A stretch of 64,000 nucleotides of DNA from Bacteroides sp. 214. GTDB taxonomy: Bacteria; Bacteroidota; Bacteroidia; Bacteroidales; Bacteroidaceae. Position 1 is the stretch's first letter; each line of letters starts with the position of its first letter. The translations under genes were made by a program, and so were the position numbers. The notes under the pieces were generated by a model. That model made no database searches. It saw only the letters and a list, made by a program, of their open reading frames with translations, and had not been told where the DNA came from. Of the stretch, positions 12,577 to 22,800 are shown piece by piece. The stretch is taken from positions 1 through 64,000 of the forward strand of contig NZ_QVML01000007.1 in the NCBI RefSeq assembly GCF_010501015.1, given 5' to 3'.

Positions 12577-12608
12577 TTTGCGTAGTCCAAAAGTTCGCTC
12601 TATATTTG
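12577..12608 (+). promoter_or_regulatory. Promoter of tRNA-Ser
   Basis: TTTG (12577-12580), a 20-bp spacer and TATATTTG (12601-12608) form a complete Bacteroidetes-type promoter 30 bp before the tRNA. Confidence 0.8.
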
Positions 12609-12638
12609 CACCGCATTTGAGAGCAAATGTTATAGAAA

Positions 12639-12725
12639 GGAAGTGTGGGTGAGTGGCTGAAACCACCAGTTTGCTAAACTGACGTACGGGTAACTGTACC
12701 GCGAGTTCGAATCTCGCCGCTTCCG
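12639..12725 (+). tRNA. tRNA-Ser(GCU)
   Basis: Class II tRNA of 87 nt. The acceptor stem is GGAAGTG/CGCTTCC (with one T-G pair). The anticodon loop TTGCTAA gives anticodon GCU, which reads AGC/AGU. A long variable arm (about CGTACGGGTAACTGTACCG) is followed by the T arm with GTTCGAATC. The discriminator is G, and CCA is not encoded. Confidence 0.95.
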
Positions 12726-12733
12726 CTGAATAG

Positions 12734-12757
12734 GGGTCTTAAAAAGACCCTTTTTTT
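12734..12757 (+). terminator. Terminator of tRNA-Ser
   Basis: GGGTCTT (12734-12740) pairs with AAGACCC (12744-12750) and seven T's follow, 8 bp after the tRNA. Confidence 0.85.
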
Positions 12758-12842
12758 ATTTTAAACAATCGATATCGCTTTCATTTTTTGCTTTTAAAGC
12801 AATCTCCAAAAAACAAAGCAAATAGTATAGGCGTGTGCTCCC

Positions 12843-12864
12843 AATACTTGACGCGTCAAGTATT
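12843..12864. repeat. Perfect 22-bp palindrome
   Basis: The stretch is its own reverse complement over 22 bases; its core is ACTTGACGCGTCAAGT. It abuts one end of the dispersed repeat copy at 12859-12974 and is absent from the other copy. Confidence 0.85.
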
Positions 12865-12974
12865 TGGGGCTGAAATACCCCTCTCAGAAGCGTCTTAGCG
12901 CAACGTTGTTTTTTAGAAATAGGTAGAAATATAAAGGGAAGGCAAGCACCCAACAAAAAATTCGACTTGCCCCC
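12859..12974 (-). repeat. Dispersed 115-bp repeat, copy 1 (inverted relative to copy 2)
   Basis: Its reverse complement matches 37312-37426 along the whole length. The 46 bases nearest the GCCCCAAATACT end have a single mismatch; the rest is more diverged but alignable, with conserved blocks such as TTCCCTTTA and GTTGCGCTAAGACGC. It lies in the 475-bp gene-free stretch after tRNA-Ser. A weak frame across this region (12756-13088) is not convincing as a gene. Confidence 0.85.
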
Positions 12975-13099
12975 AAAAAAAGACAATCCCCAGTTATAAC
13001 TTGTTGGCGAATTAATTAAACTATAAGCATCCAAAATGTGCCTATGGACGAGCAGTCGTATGCCAATGGTGGTTAAAAAAGAATACATGTTTTGGCAAT

Positions 13100-13157
13100 A
13101 AGTTCAAGTAAATCGGTAAAAAGTTCATGTTCTCCGCATCTCAAACTCATATTTTTG
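13100..13157 (+). promoter_or_regulatory. PUL promoter with 21-bp-spaced direct repeats
   Basis: TATTTTTG (13150-13157) is a -7 box about 75 bp before susC. No good -33 box is present, which suits an activated promoter. AAGTTCAAGT (13100-13109) and AAGTTCATGT (13121-13130) are direct repeats 21 bp apart, placed where an AraC-type activator such as the PUL's own HTCS would bind. Confidence 0.5.
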
Positions 13158-13232
13158 TCCAATGCGTAACAGGGAGGTTATCCTTCTGTGGTATACCTTA
13201 ATATATTAATAACTTGAAAAATACAACATGGT

Positions 13233-16200
13233 ATGAATTTAAGAAAATGGCTTCAAAGAGCAACTGTTATTTTATGTATGAGTGCCTTGTGCTTGGTTGC
13301 TTTTGCACAAGGGAAACAAATCACGGGTAGTGTTATAGATGGAATTGGCGAACCAATAATTGGAGCCAATGTTATGGTCGTTGGAACAACCAATGGGGCA
13401 ATAACCGATATTGAAGGGTCTTTCAGCTTGCAAAATGTACCTTCGGATGCAAAGATTCAGGTTTCATTTATTGGCTATATAACGCAAGTTATAGTTTTGA
13501 AACAAGAACAGAGTAATATTAAGATTACTTTAATAGAAGACGCACAATCGCTTGACGAAGTTGTTGTAGTGGGTTATGGTGTACAGAAAAAATCGGATCT
13601 CACTGGATCTATCGGGAGTGTGGATAATGCCAAACTAATGAGCAAAGGAGCTACAACTGTTATGGAATCCTTACAAGGACAAGTTGCTGGAGTAGACATC
13701 AGTCAGTCATCGAGTCGTGCAGGCGAGAGTTTTAGTATTTCAATACGTGGAAAAAGTACACTTGGAAGTAATACAAGCCCTTTGTTTGTAGTAGATGGAG
13801 TAATTTGTGATGATATCAGCTTTCTGAACCCCTCGGATATTGAGAAAATAGATATATTAAAAGATGCCTCTTCTACCGCCATCTACGGTTCGCGTGCTAC
13901 AAATGGAGTGGTAATTGTTACTACCAAACAAGCTAAAATGGACGATGGTATGAAGGTAAATGTAACATACGATGGTTATGTGGGGTATAAAACAGTAGCA
14001 CGAATGCCAGACTTTATGGATCCCATTGAGTGGATTAATTACCGCTACATGAGATATGCTACGCCTATTGAGAAGATGGGAATAGTTGATGGACGTTTAC
14101 CTCTTGAAATAACATCAACTAACATGAAAGCCTGTTGGAATAAAAACGCTCCTAAAATGCAAGAACAATTTCTTTATAATGATTTTACCGATTGGACTGA
14201 TTTAATGCTTAAAGATGGTATACAACAAAATCATTTTATTCAAGCATCAGGCGCTGGAAAAAATATTTCCTATCGCATAGGTGCTGGATATCAACAGGAA
14301 GATGGAGTTATGGGCGATGGTATGAAACGCTATAATCTGAAACTGGCAATTGATGGTAAGATAAATAAGCAATTATCCTTGGGCGCAACAGTAAACTTGG
14401 TTGCTTTTGAGTATGATTATGGTTCAAGAAGAGCTGTGCAGACTTCTTTTCGCTCCAATGGCTTTTGGTTACCTTACAATACAGCAACCGGTGAATTGAA
14501 TTACATGCCGGGTAAAGACTTAGTAGCCGGACAAGAAAAAAGTGAGGCGTATCCGGCAGGGTTTACCTCAACAGTTTCGCCTTTAGTCGATGCAATGAAT
14601 TCGGAAGATAAAACCAAGGGGTATCGCATACTAACAACCATGTATTTGCAATATCAGCCAATAGAAGAAGTACTGATTAAAACAACATTCTCCCCAACAA
14701 TGTCTACAAAACGAAGAGGAGAATACTATGGAGGGCTTTCTGAAGAACAAGCAGGAACCTACAATGCTAAAGATAACCCAACAGGTGATGCAAAAGCTAC
14801 AATAACCAAAGATGAATACTTTTCTTATACATGGGATACACAGGTGAACTATATAAAGACATTGGCCGAGAACCACAGTGTAAATGTTATGGCTTTGATG
14901 AGTGTTTATAGTACGGAAGCTGAAAAATATGGGTTAACGGGGAATAATATTACTCCTGAAACCTTATGGTATAACTTGGGGTCTGCTGCTGCGGGATATA
15001 GTAACGTGAAGAGCTCGTATGGAAAGTCAACTATGCTTTCGTATGCTTTACGTCTGAATTATGGATATAAAGGAAAATACCTGGCTACCTTGTCTACCCG
15101 TTGGGATGGTTCTTCAAAGTTTAAAGAAGGTCATCGTTGGGGTATGTTTCCTTCGGCAGCATTAGCATGGCGTCTTAGTGAAGAAAATTTTGTTAAGGAC
15201 AACATATCCTGGATTAGCAATTTAAAACTACGTGCCAGCTATGGAGCAACGGGAAATAATGCTTCTGTAGGAGATTACGAAACTTCATTTCTTGCCAATC
15301 AACTTTATTACTCAGGTTTTGGCAAAGGATTTGGACCCGGTATCATGAACGAACTGTTGAGTTGGGAAACTACTACAGAATTGAATACAGGTTTGGATTT
15401 TGCATTGTTGGGAGGTCGCATATCGGGTACTCTTGATTTGTACACAAAGACCTCCAAAGATTTGCTTATGGATATGAAGTTATTGTTAGAGCAAGGCACC
15501 TATGATGGGAGTATGACTGCAAATGTAGGTAAAGTACGCAACAGTGGAGTAGAATTGATGTTGAAAGGTATTTTATTTCAATCCAAAGATTTTTATTGGG
15601 ATATAACCACCTCATTTGCTAAGAATAAAAACAAAATTCTGGAATTACAAGGTAAAAAAGAAGATATGCGTGCCGAGCGTTGGTTTATAGGGAAACCAGT
15701 TGATGTAGCTTACGACTTGAAGCAAATGGGGATATGTACTCAAGAGAAAGCAAATGAATTGATAACTATTAATGGAGTGACAAAAAGTAATTCAGAATGG
15801 TATGGTTATTTTGAAGGATGCATGACTTATGAAGATGCCAATAAAGATGGAAAACTGAATGATGATGATCGGCAGATATTGGGACATGCTTTACCTAAAT
15901 GGATCGGGAATTTATCTACTACTTTATCTTATAAGAACTGGGATTTTTCAATGAGCATTAACACCAAGCAAGGACATTTGCTCTATAGTCCGTTTATGGA
16001 AGAATTCACAAATTATAGTGATCGTGGACGAACTAAATTAAATATGGATTTCTATATTCCTCAAGGAGCCCCTATTTTTAACTATACATGGGATGGAAAA
16101 GACCCAACTACACTAACTTCGAATCCTAAGGTAGTATCCGAACAGACAACAAAAGGCTCTTATCCATATCCATTTGATGGAGCAGCATACAATTATGGTG

Positions 16201-16487
16201 GAGGAAATGGTTGGTATACCAGTAAAAACCAAGAATTTGAATCCAATAATTACGTAGATGCCTCTTATTGGAAAATTAAGAATATAACAGTAGGATATAC
16301 TTTCCCTAAAAAACAGATAAAGAAAATAGGTCTTGAGCATTTGCGTATTTATGCTAATGTATTGAACCCTTTCACTTTTACAGATTATAAGGGCTTTGAT
16401 CCGGAGTGGGCAGATGCTAAAATTTCTGATGGAACAGGAGGCCCTAGCTCTATTACTTATCAATTGGGATTGAATGTGAAATTTTAA
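13233..16487 (+). CDS. susC: SusC/RagA family TonB-linked outer membrane transporter
   Basis: Takes oligosaccharides across the outer membrane together with its SusD partner, powered by TonB. The 1084-residue protein has a signal peptide (about 1-25, ending VAFAQ), a CarboxypepD_reg-like beta domain (about 28-105) and the family signature SLDEVVVVGYGVQKK (about 107-120). A plug domain follows (SQSSSRAGESFSISIRG, LKDASSTAIYGSRATNGVV), then a 22-strand barrel ending in a typical aromatic-rich C terminus (LGLNVKF). It is the first gene of the PUL, with SusD 16 bp downstream. Confidence 0.97.
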   Translation: MNLRKWLQRATVILCMSALCLVAFAQGKQITGSVIDGIGEPIIGANVMVVGTTNGAITDIEGSFSLQNVPSDAKIQVSFIGYITQVIVLKQEQSNIKITLIEDAQSLDEVVVVGYGVQKKSDLTGSIGSVDNAKLMSKGATTVMESLQGQVAGVDISQSSSRAGESFSISIRGKSTLGSNTSPLFVVDGVICDDISFLNPSDIEKIDILKDASSTAIYGSRATNGVVIVTTKQAKMDDGMKVNVTYDGYVGYKTVARMPDFMDPIEWINYRYMRYATPIEKMGIVDGRLPLEITSTNMKACWNKNAPKMQEQFLYNDFTDWTDLMLKDGIQQNHFIQASGAGKNISYRIGAGYQQEDGVMGDGMKRYNLKLAIDGKINKQLSLGATVNLVAFEYDYGSRRAVQTSFRSNGFWLPYNTATGELNYMPGKDLVAGQEKSEAYPAGFTSTVSPLVDAMNSEDKTKGYRILTTMYLQYQPIEEVLIKTTFSPTMSTKRRGEYYGGLSEEQAGTYNAKDNPTGDAKATITKDEYFSYTWDTQVNYIKTLAENHSVNVMALMSVYSTEAEKYGLTGNNITPETLWYNLGSAAAGYSNVKSSYGKSTMLSYALRLNYGYKGKYLATLSTRWDGSSKFKEGHRWGMFPSAALAWRLSEENFVKDNISWISNLKLRASYGATGNNASVGDYETSFLANQLYYSGFGKGFGPGIMNELLSWETTTELNTGLDFALLGGRISGTLDLYTKTSKDLLMDMKLLLEQGTYDGSMTANVGKVRNSGVELMLKGILFQSKDFYWDITTSFAKNKNKILELQGKKEDMRAERWFIGKPVDVAYDLKQMGICTQEKANELITINGVTKSNSEWYGYFEGCMTYEDANKDGKLNDDDRQILGHALPKWIGNLSTTLSYKNWDFSMSINTKQGHLLYSPFMEEFTNYSDRGRTKLNMDFYIPQGAPIFNYTWDGKDPTTLTSNPKVVSEQTTKGSYPYPFDGAAYNYGGGNGWYTSKNQEFESNNYVDASYWKIKNITVGYTFPKKQIKKIGLEHLRIYANVLNPFTFTDYKGFDPEWADAKISDGTGGPSSITYQLGLNVKF

Positions 16488-16503
16488 CGATAAAAGTACT
16501 ATT

Positions 16504-18153
16504 ATGAAAAAGTTATATACGTTTGTAGCAATACTATCATTTACATTATTAGCCGGATGTTCTGATTTCTTGGAACAAGATAATAAATCCAACGTGCCGG
16601 GAGCGGATTATTACAATACACCAGCAGGTTTTGAAAGCTTATGTAATGCAGCTTACAGCTCATTAAGAACTATATATAGTAAGGACCCTTGGTTGTTTGA
16701 AGGGGGCACTGACCTTTTTGCCAGTGGGCGTACCTCAGTACAAGTTTGTAACCTATACGGTCAGAACTATTCAAGTGCTGAAGAAAATGTTACGACATTT
16801 TATAAAGAACACTATAAAGCTATTTCATTGGCAAATGAAGTAATCTACTGGGGAGATGGTGATGATAATCGGGCAGAGCGCGTTGCTGAAGCACGTGGCC
16901 TACGTGCCTTTTATTATTTGAATTTGGTACAACAGTTCGGTGGTGTTCCTTTGAGTATTGATCGTGCTACTTCTCCTATTACAAGTTTACAGAGAGAAAG
17001 TTCGGAAACTGTTTTTCAATTTATTATTAATGAGCTAACAGATTTAACTTCTGCTTCATCCTCACTTGCCGAAAAATCAGCAGATGGTCGTTTCACTAAA
17101 ACTGCAGCTAAACACTATTTGGCAAAAGCTTATTTATGTAAAGGTTATCTTACAAATGATGAGAAAGACTTTAATGCAGCCATTGCATCGGCTAGAAGTG
17201 TAGGAGCAGGCAATCCATTGAATACTCCATTTGCAACTTTATTTAGTAATCAGGGAGAAGGAAACGAAGAGGTGTTGTTCTTTATAGATTATAATATAGC
17301 AACTGTAGCTAATGTACAGAGTGACGGAAACAGGCAACAAGCCGATTACGGACCTTATTTAAGAGGTGCGGAAGCTGGTCATAAGTACACTTCCTCTACA
17401 TTGACTCCCACGTTATGGATGCATGAAGTATTTAATACAAATACGGATAATCCGGCTCAGGACGAACGATATGAAGCTACTTTTATGCTTGAACTACGTC
17501 AAAGCTATTGGGACTATTATGATGAAAATAAGAAAAACTCAAGTGAAGTGATTTATTATTATTGCCCTTCTTGGGAGATTTCCAATATAGCGAATTGGCG
17601 TTCAGCACTTGATAGTCGCAAAAATGCAACTGTAGTGGAGATGCTTCCGGAAGGAAATAATATTAGTAATGAACAAACGTCCTATCAAGCTAAAATGTCT
17701 GCTGATATTTGTGGAGTTGCTCCATTCCGTAAATTTGATGATGTGGAAAATGGCAAAAAGTACTTTAAAATAACTTCTTCTATGCGTGATATTTATTTGG
17801 CCCGCCTGGCGGAAACAAATTTAATAGCAGCAGAGGCGTGTGTTAAGTTGAATAAACCAGAGGATGCAGTTTCTTATATCAATGTTGTACGCAATCGTGC
17901 CAAGGCAACGCCTGCAATTGCATCTGAGGTAAACATTGACTATATTTTGAATGAACGTGCCCGCGAACTTGCCGGCGAATATCACCGCTGGACAGATTTA
18001 ACACGCACAGGGAAACTGGCAGAATATGTTGAAACGCATAACCCCGATATCCCTTCAGGACGTATTACATCTAAGTTCTATCTTCGACCGATTCCTTTAG
18101 CAGCAATTGAGTTAAATCCGGCATTAGTTGGACATCAAAATGAGGGCTGGTAA
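16504..18153 (+). CDS. susD: SusD/RagB family glycan-binding lipoprotein
   Basis: Surface lipoprotein that captures oligosaccharides and acts as the lid of the SusC barrel. The lipobox LLAGC places the lipid on Cys19. The early part has the SusD-like N-terminal pattern (FLEQDNKSNVPGADYYNT) and RVAEARGLRAFYYLNLVQQFGGVPL, the TPR region shared by the family. The C-terminal stretch LNERARELAGEYHRWTDLTRTGKL is the conserved RagB/SusD motif. Length (549) is typical. It forms an operon with susC. Confidence 0.96.
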   Translation: MKKLYTFVAILSFTLLAGCSDFLEQDNKSNVPGADYYNTPAGFESLCNAAYSSLRTIYSKDPWLFEGGTDLFASGRTSVQVCNLYGQNYSSAEENVTTFYKEHYKAISLANEVIYWGDGDDNRAERVAEARGLRAFYYLNLVQQFGGVPLSIDRATSPITSLQRESSETVFQFIINELTDLTSASSSLAEKSADGRFTKTAAKHYLAKAYLCKGYLTNDEKDFNAAIASARSVGAGNPLNTPFATLFSNQGEGNEEVLFFIDYNIATVANVQSDGNRQQADYGPYLRGAEAGHKYTSSTLTPTLWMHEVFNTNTDNPAQDERYEATFMLELRQSYWDYYDENKKNSSEVIYYYCPSWEISNIANWRSALDSRKNATVVEMLPEGNNISNEQTSYQAKMSADICGVAPFRKFDDVENGKKYFKITSSMRDIYLARLAETNLIAAEACVKLNKPEDAVSYINVVRNRAKATPAIASEVNIDYILNERARELAGEYHRWTDLTRTGKLAEYVETHNPDIPSGRITSKFYLRPIPLAAIELNPALVGHQNEGW

Positions 18154-18184
18154 AGAAGCATTTGTTTAACTATATTACAAAACA

Positions 18185-19861
18185 ATGAATTTACAATTTA
18201 AGTTCTTATTACTTCTTGCTGTATCAGTAGTGTTATCTTCACTTCAGCTATTCGCGCAAGATATGGATAAACTATATCAGAATTTACCATTTGAAATGCC
18301 TTTCGTAGAACGTCCGTTCATCCCTTCGAGGAGTATTGAATTAACAGACTTTGGAGGAGTTGGCGATGGTATAACTCTTAATACAGAGGCTTTTGAACAA
18401 GCAATCTCCCACCTAAGTAATTTAGGTGGGGGAAAGTTGATTGTTCCTCAAGGTGTGTGGCATACAGGACCAATAGAATTAGATAATAATATCGAATTGC
18501 ATATTTCCGAAAATGCTATTATCGTTTTCAGTCAAGAGAAATCGCTTTATCCTATTGTGCATACACTTTTCGAAGGGTCGGAAACTTATCGGTGTCAACC
18601 TCAACTACTAGCCGTAGGAAAAAGCAATATAGCTGTCACGGGCAAAGGTATTATAGATGGTTCAGGAGATGTTTGGCGTCTTGGGCGTAAGAGCGAAATG
18701 CCTCCAATGGTTTGGGAAGATTGTTTGAAGCGTGGCGGTATATTAAGTGAAGATGGAGAGCTATGGTATCCCACTGAGAGTTACTACCGAGGAGCAAAAG
18801 ATGCTATTCAGAATAGAGTTCCTTGGGCAAAAACAATGGAGGATTTTGAAAGTGTTCGCGATTTTCTACGTCCGGTCATGGTTAATTTTAGGTCGTGCGA
18901 TGGTGTTTTGTTAGAAGGTGTTACCTTTCAAAACTCTCCTTGCTGGAATGTTCATTTATCCTTGTGCAGCCATGTTATTGTCAATGATATTGCTGTACGT
19001 TGTCCTTGGTATGCCAAAAATGGCGATGGTATCGATATTGAATCCTGCACCAATGTTATCTTAACCAATAGCTGGTTTGATGTTGGAGATGACGCTATCT
19101 GCATCAAAAGCGGCAAAGATGAAGAAGGGCGCAAACGCGGAATACCGGCTTCAAACATTATTGTAGATAACTGTATTTGCTATCATGGACATGGAGGTTT
19201 TGTTGTTGGCAGTGAAATGAGTGGAGGAGCCATAAATATTGCTGTTTCCAATTGCCGTTTCTCGGGTACAGACGTAGGACTACGTTTTAAGAGCAAACGC
19301 GGTAGGGGAGGAGTCGTGAAAAATATCTTTATCAGAGATATTATGATGAATGATATTGCGACGGAGGCGGTTCTATTCGATCTTTTTTATCAAAACGCCT
19401 CTTTAGAGGAAATGTATGAGAGAGGTAAAGAGAATGATATTGCAGATATGTTACGGCTACCGGTAGATGATGGCACGCCCCAATTCAGAGATATTTATAT
19501 CTCTCGTATTACCTGTCATAGAGCCAATCGTGCAATGTACTTCAATGGACTGCCCGAAATGAATATCGAAAATGTGCGAATAGAAGATAGTGCTATTTAT
19601 GCAGAGAGAGGGATTGAAATAAACGAAGCTACTGATATCCGGTTGCATAATGTGTTAATTGCTCCACAAAAGGGTCCTGCATTACTCCTTAATAATGTGA
19701 AGGAGTTAAGAGCTAAGAATTTGATATGCCCCGACGGAGAAGATGAAATGCTTAAAGTTACAGGAACTCGTAGTAAAAACAACGTGATAACTCACTCAAA
19801 TATTACTCCCAGCAGGGTTACTGTTTCAGAGAACGCAAGCAGAAGTGTAGTGATAGAATAA
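18185..19861 (+). CDS. Glycoside hydrolase family 28 (polygalacturonase-like), first copy
   Basis: Parallel beta-helix enzyme expected to cleave alpha-galacturonosyl links by inversion. The signal peptide spans about residues 1-24 (SLQLFAQ). The catalytic set is visible: the NGDGIDIESC aspartate, GDDAICIKSG with the paired aspartates, GHGGFVVGSE with the His, and RFKSKRGRGG with the R-x-K substrate-binding pair. The 558 residues match bacterial GH28 exo-acting enzymes, but exo action is an inference. The gene is 31 bp after susD. It resembles the second GH28 of the locus throughout, so the two are paralogues. Confidence 0.92.
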   Translation: MNLQFKFLLLLAVSVVLSSLQLFAQDMDKLYQNLPFEMPFVERPFIPSRSIELTDFGGVGDGITLNTEAFEQAISHLSNLGGGKLIVPQGVWHTGPIELDNNIELHISENAIIVFSQEKSLYPIVHTLFEGSETYRCQPQLLAVGKSNIAVTGKGIIDGSGDVWRLGRKSEMPPMVWEDCLKRGGILSEDGELWYPTESYYRGAKDAIQNRVPWAKTMEDFESVRDFLRPVMVNFRSCDGVLLEGVTFQNSPCWNVHLSLCSHVIVNDIAVRCPWYAKNGDGIDIESCTNVILTNSWFDVGDDAICIKSGKDEEGRKRGIPASNIIVDNCICYHGHGGFVVGSEMSGGAINIAVSNCRFSGTDVGLRFKSKRGRGGVVKNIFIRDIMMNDIATEAVLFDLFYQNASLEEMYERGKENDIADMLRLPVDDGTPQFRDIYISRITCHRANRAMYFNGLPEMNIENVRIEDSAIYAERGIEINEATDIRLHNVLIAPQKGPALLLNNVKELRAKNLICPDGEDEMLKVTGTRSKNNVITHSNITPSRVTVSENASRSVVIE

Positions 19862-19871
19862 ATTCTTTACT

Positions 19872-19879
19872 TATATTTG
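19872..19879 (+). promoter_or_regulatory. Promoter -7 box of the HTCS regulator
   Basis: TATATTTG fits TAnnTTTG, 18 bp before the regulator start codon, so the regulator may have its own basal promoter. No clear -33 box is seen. Confidence 0.45.
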
Positions 19880-19897
19880 CACATATAGTCTCTTCCT

Positions 19898-22800
19898 ATG
19901 CGAGTAATGGTATTAATAAAGATGTTGTTGATAGGTCTATCGACAGTGGTGGCACAACCTCTTCAAGGTGAGTTTTCTTATTACACCCCTCTTGATGGAC
20001 TTGTTCATAATCATATACTTGATATCCATACAGACTCCAGAGGCTTTTTATGGCTATGCACTTGGAATGGAATCAGTCGCTTCGATGGGTATCGATTTAA
20101 GAATTATTGCAATGATCCTGACAACTTGCCGATACAAAATAATCGTTTTATATCGGTTGATGAAGATATGAATGGGCATCTATGGTTTCGTACATACGAC
20201 GGACATATTTATCGTTTTAATAGGTTCACGGAAGTTTTTGAGAATATAGACGTGTTAATTCCTCAACTGAAAGGAAAACCTTATAAGGTTGGGAATACAT
20301 ATATTGAACCCAATAGTGCCAGTGCTTGGGTGGAGTTTCAAGGCTTTGGTGTGGCGCGTTTCATCGGAACTCCTGATGCCCTGCCACTTATCGTAGAAAA
20401 CTATATTGACGATGAAAGGGTTGGGAGTGGAATTAATTTCATAGACGAAAGTAGCGATCGTAAAATGTGGCTTGTCTGTGATGGAGGGCAAGTTTTAACC
20501 ATAAGCCCAGACAGAAAAATAGAGGAAAAATGGGATAGCGACCTACCTGTTATAGCAAGCACATCTATAGGTGATGGCATGGCTTACACTACTTCGCATG
20601 CAGTCAGGTATTTCTTAGACGGAAAAACCACTCACTTAGAACTCGATTCGGATATTATAACTTGCTTAGCTGCCTCTACCAATGGCAATAAACTATTTGT
20701 GGGGACACAGAATAGCGGAATTAAAATAATAGATATACATACAGGTGTTTTTGAAGATAACATTCCTTCTGGAAGTGTGCCAAAATGTATCCAGAACATG
20801 AAAGTAGATTCACATAATACTGTATGGATAACAACCCCCGAGGCAGGAATATCACGATTTGATACGAGGAAGAATAACTACAAGCATTTCATGCAATCCC
20901 CTAATACGGTTGATTATTTCCCAGATTCGCTTACTGTTGTTTTAGAGCGCAATGATGTGGTTTGGGTGAAAATGAAGAAAAGCGGATTTGGCTACTATAA
21001 TCGTGAGATGGATCAAATGGAGTCTTTCTATAATGATTCATCAAAACCAGATTACCGCATGACGAATGGCGTTACAGCATTTGAAATAGATAGTAATAAC
21101 GTGATGTGGATTTCACCATATTACGAAAAAGGTCTCATAAAGGTTGTTATCGAAAATGCTCAGCCTAGTATGATTTCACTTAATAATCATTGGGCCGGGG
21201 GAAGTTCGGATGATGTTCGCGCTTTGATGCTCGATAGTTCCAAACGTTTATGGGTAGGAACAAAAAACGGATGGTTGTCATGTTATAATGAGCAATATGA
21301 GCTTTTACACTCCTGTTCGGAATTTATCAATGGAGTTCCTATTGGGCGGATTTATGCAATCTTTGAAGATTCTTCACGAACCATTTGGGTGGGAACGAAA
21401 GGGAATGGACTTTGGAGATTGACTCCTGATGGAGACGGGTATATTGCTAAACAATACCGACATTCAAAAGGAAATAGCAAGTCGATTTCTGATGATAACA
21501 TTTACGCTATAACCGAGGATGGTGCTGGTAATATATGGATTGCAACTTATGGAGGCGGAGTTAACAGGTTGCTGGATGCCGAAAGCGGACATTTTGTAAA
21601 TATGCACAATGGTTACCCCAATTATCCAAAAGAAGAAGGTGCCCGGGTGCGATATATCCTCAGTGACATCCCCGAACGGATGCTGGTTGCTACAACCGAG
21701 GGGCTGATTGTGTTTAACCCTTTGCTTCCTTCAAGCGAAGTGCAGTTTTCTTTGTATCAAAGACATCCAAATGAAAAAAACTCCATTGGGGGTAATGATG
21801 TTATTCATATTCTGAAAGATGCTATGGGGCGTGTGTGGCTATCTACTCATGGGGGTGGATTAAGTCTTATTGCCGGATATTCTGATGATGACTCTCCTGT
21901 ATTTATTAATTATACCACAAATGAGGGCTTGCTTAGCAATATCGTATTGGCTGCTGTAGAAGATAACGAGAAAAACATCTGGCTTTCAACAGAGAAAGGT
22001 ATTGTGAAATTAAACCCGGAACGCAAAGTTTTTACTAATTATACAGAGTGGAATAGTTTTAGCCATACGTCATACAGCGAGACCTCAGCAGTAAAAGGTG
22101 CTCATAATGAAATCTTATTTGGAGGGATGAATAAACTCCATATAATTGATCCCTATAAAACAGATAACTTCAGTTACGATTACAAGCTGACCTTTACAAG
22201 TTTCGAGATGCAGAATAAAGAGGCGGAAATTGGCGTGAATGCCCCTCTTGAGGTTGCAGTCTCTGAGAATGGAACCGTACATTTACCGTATGATTATTTA
22301 CTCTTTCGTATAGAGTTTGCATCGTTGAATTATGAGATTCAAAAAAAGGTAAGTTACATGTATTACCTTGATGGTTATGACAACGATTGGACCATATCTC
22401 GCGACGTGAATAGTGCTTACTACTCGAAGGTATCTCCCGGAGAATACACCTTTAGAGTAAAAGCATTTGTCGGCAATGAGCAAGTAGCAAGTCCTGAAAT
22501 TACACTGAAAATACAAATTGCTACACCACCTTGGCTCTCTTGGTACGCATATTGCGTATATAGTTTACTGTTGTTGTCTGTTATCTGGATTGCGTTCCGA
22601 ACACTAAAAACAATAACCCGTCTGCGCTCCGAAGCTCGTATCGAACAACAGGTTTCAGAAATAAAACTTCGGTTTTTCACAAACATATCACATGAGCTAC
22701 GCACTCCATTAACGCTAATACTGGGTGGGATAGAAGACATACAGAGACGAGAAGCGCTCTCCGAAAAGGGAGTTGATAGCCTTAATATGTCTTATAAGAA

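Noticed and set aside
12756..13088. Minus-strand frame of 110 codons in the gap after tRNA-Ser
   Set aside because: It runs through the 115-bp dispersed repeat and the palindrome, has no start signal or recognisable motif, and does not persist in the second repeat copy.
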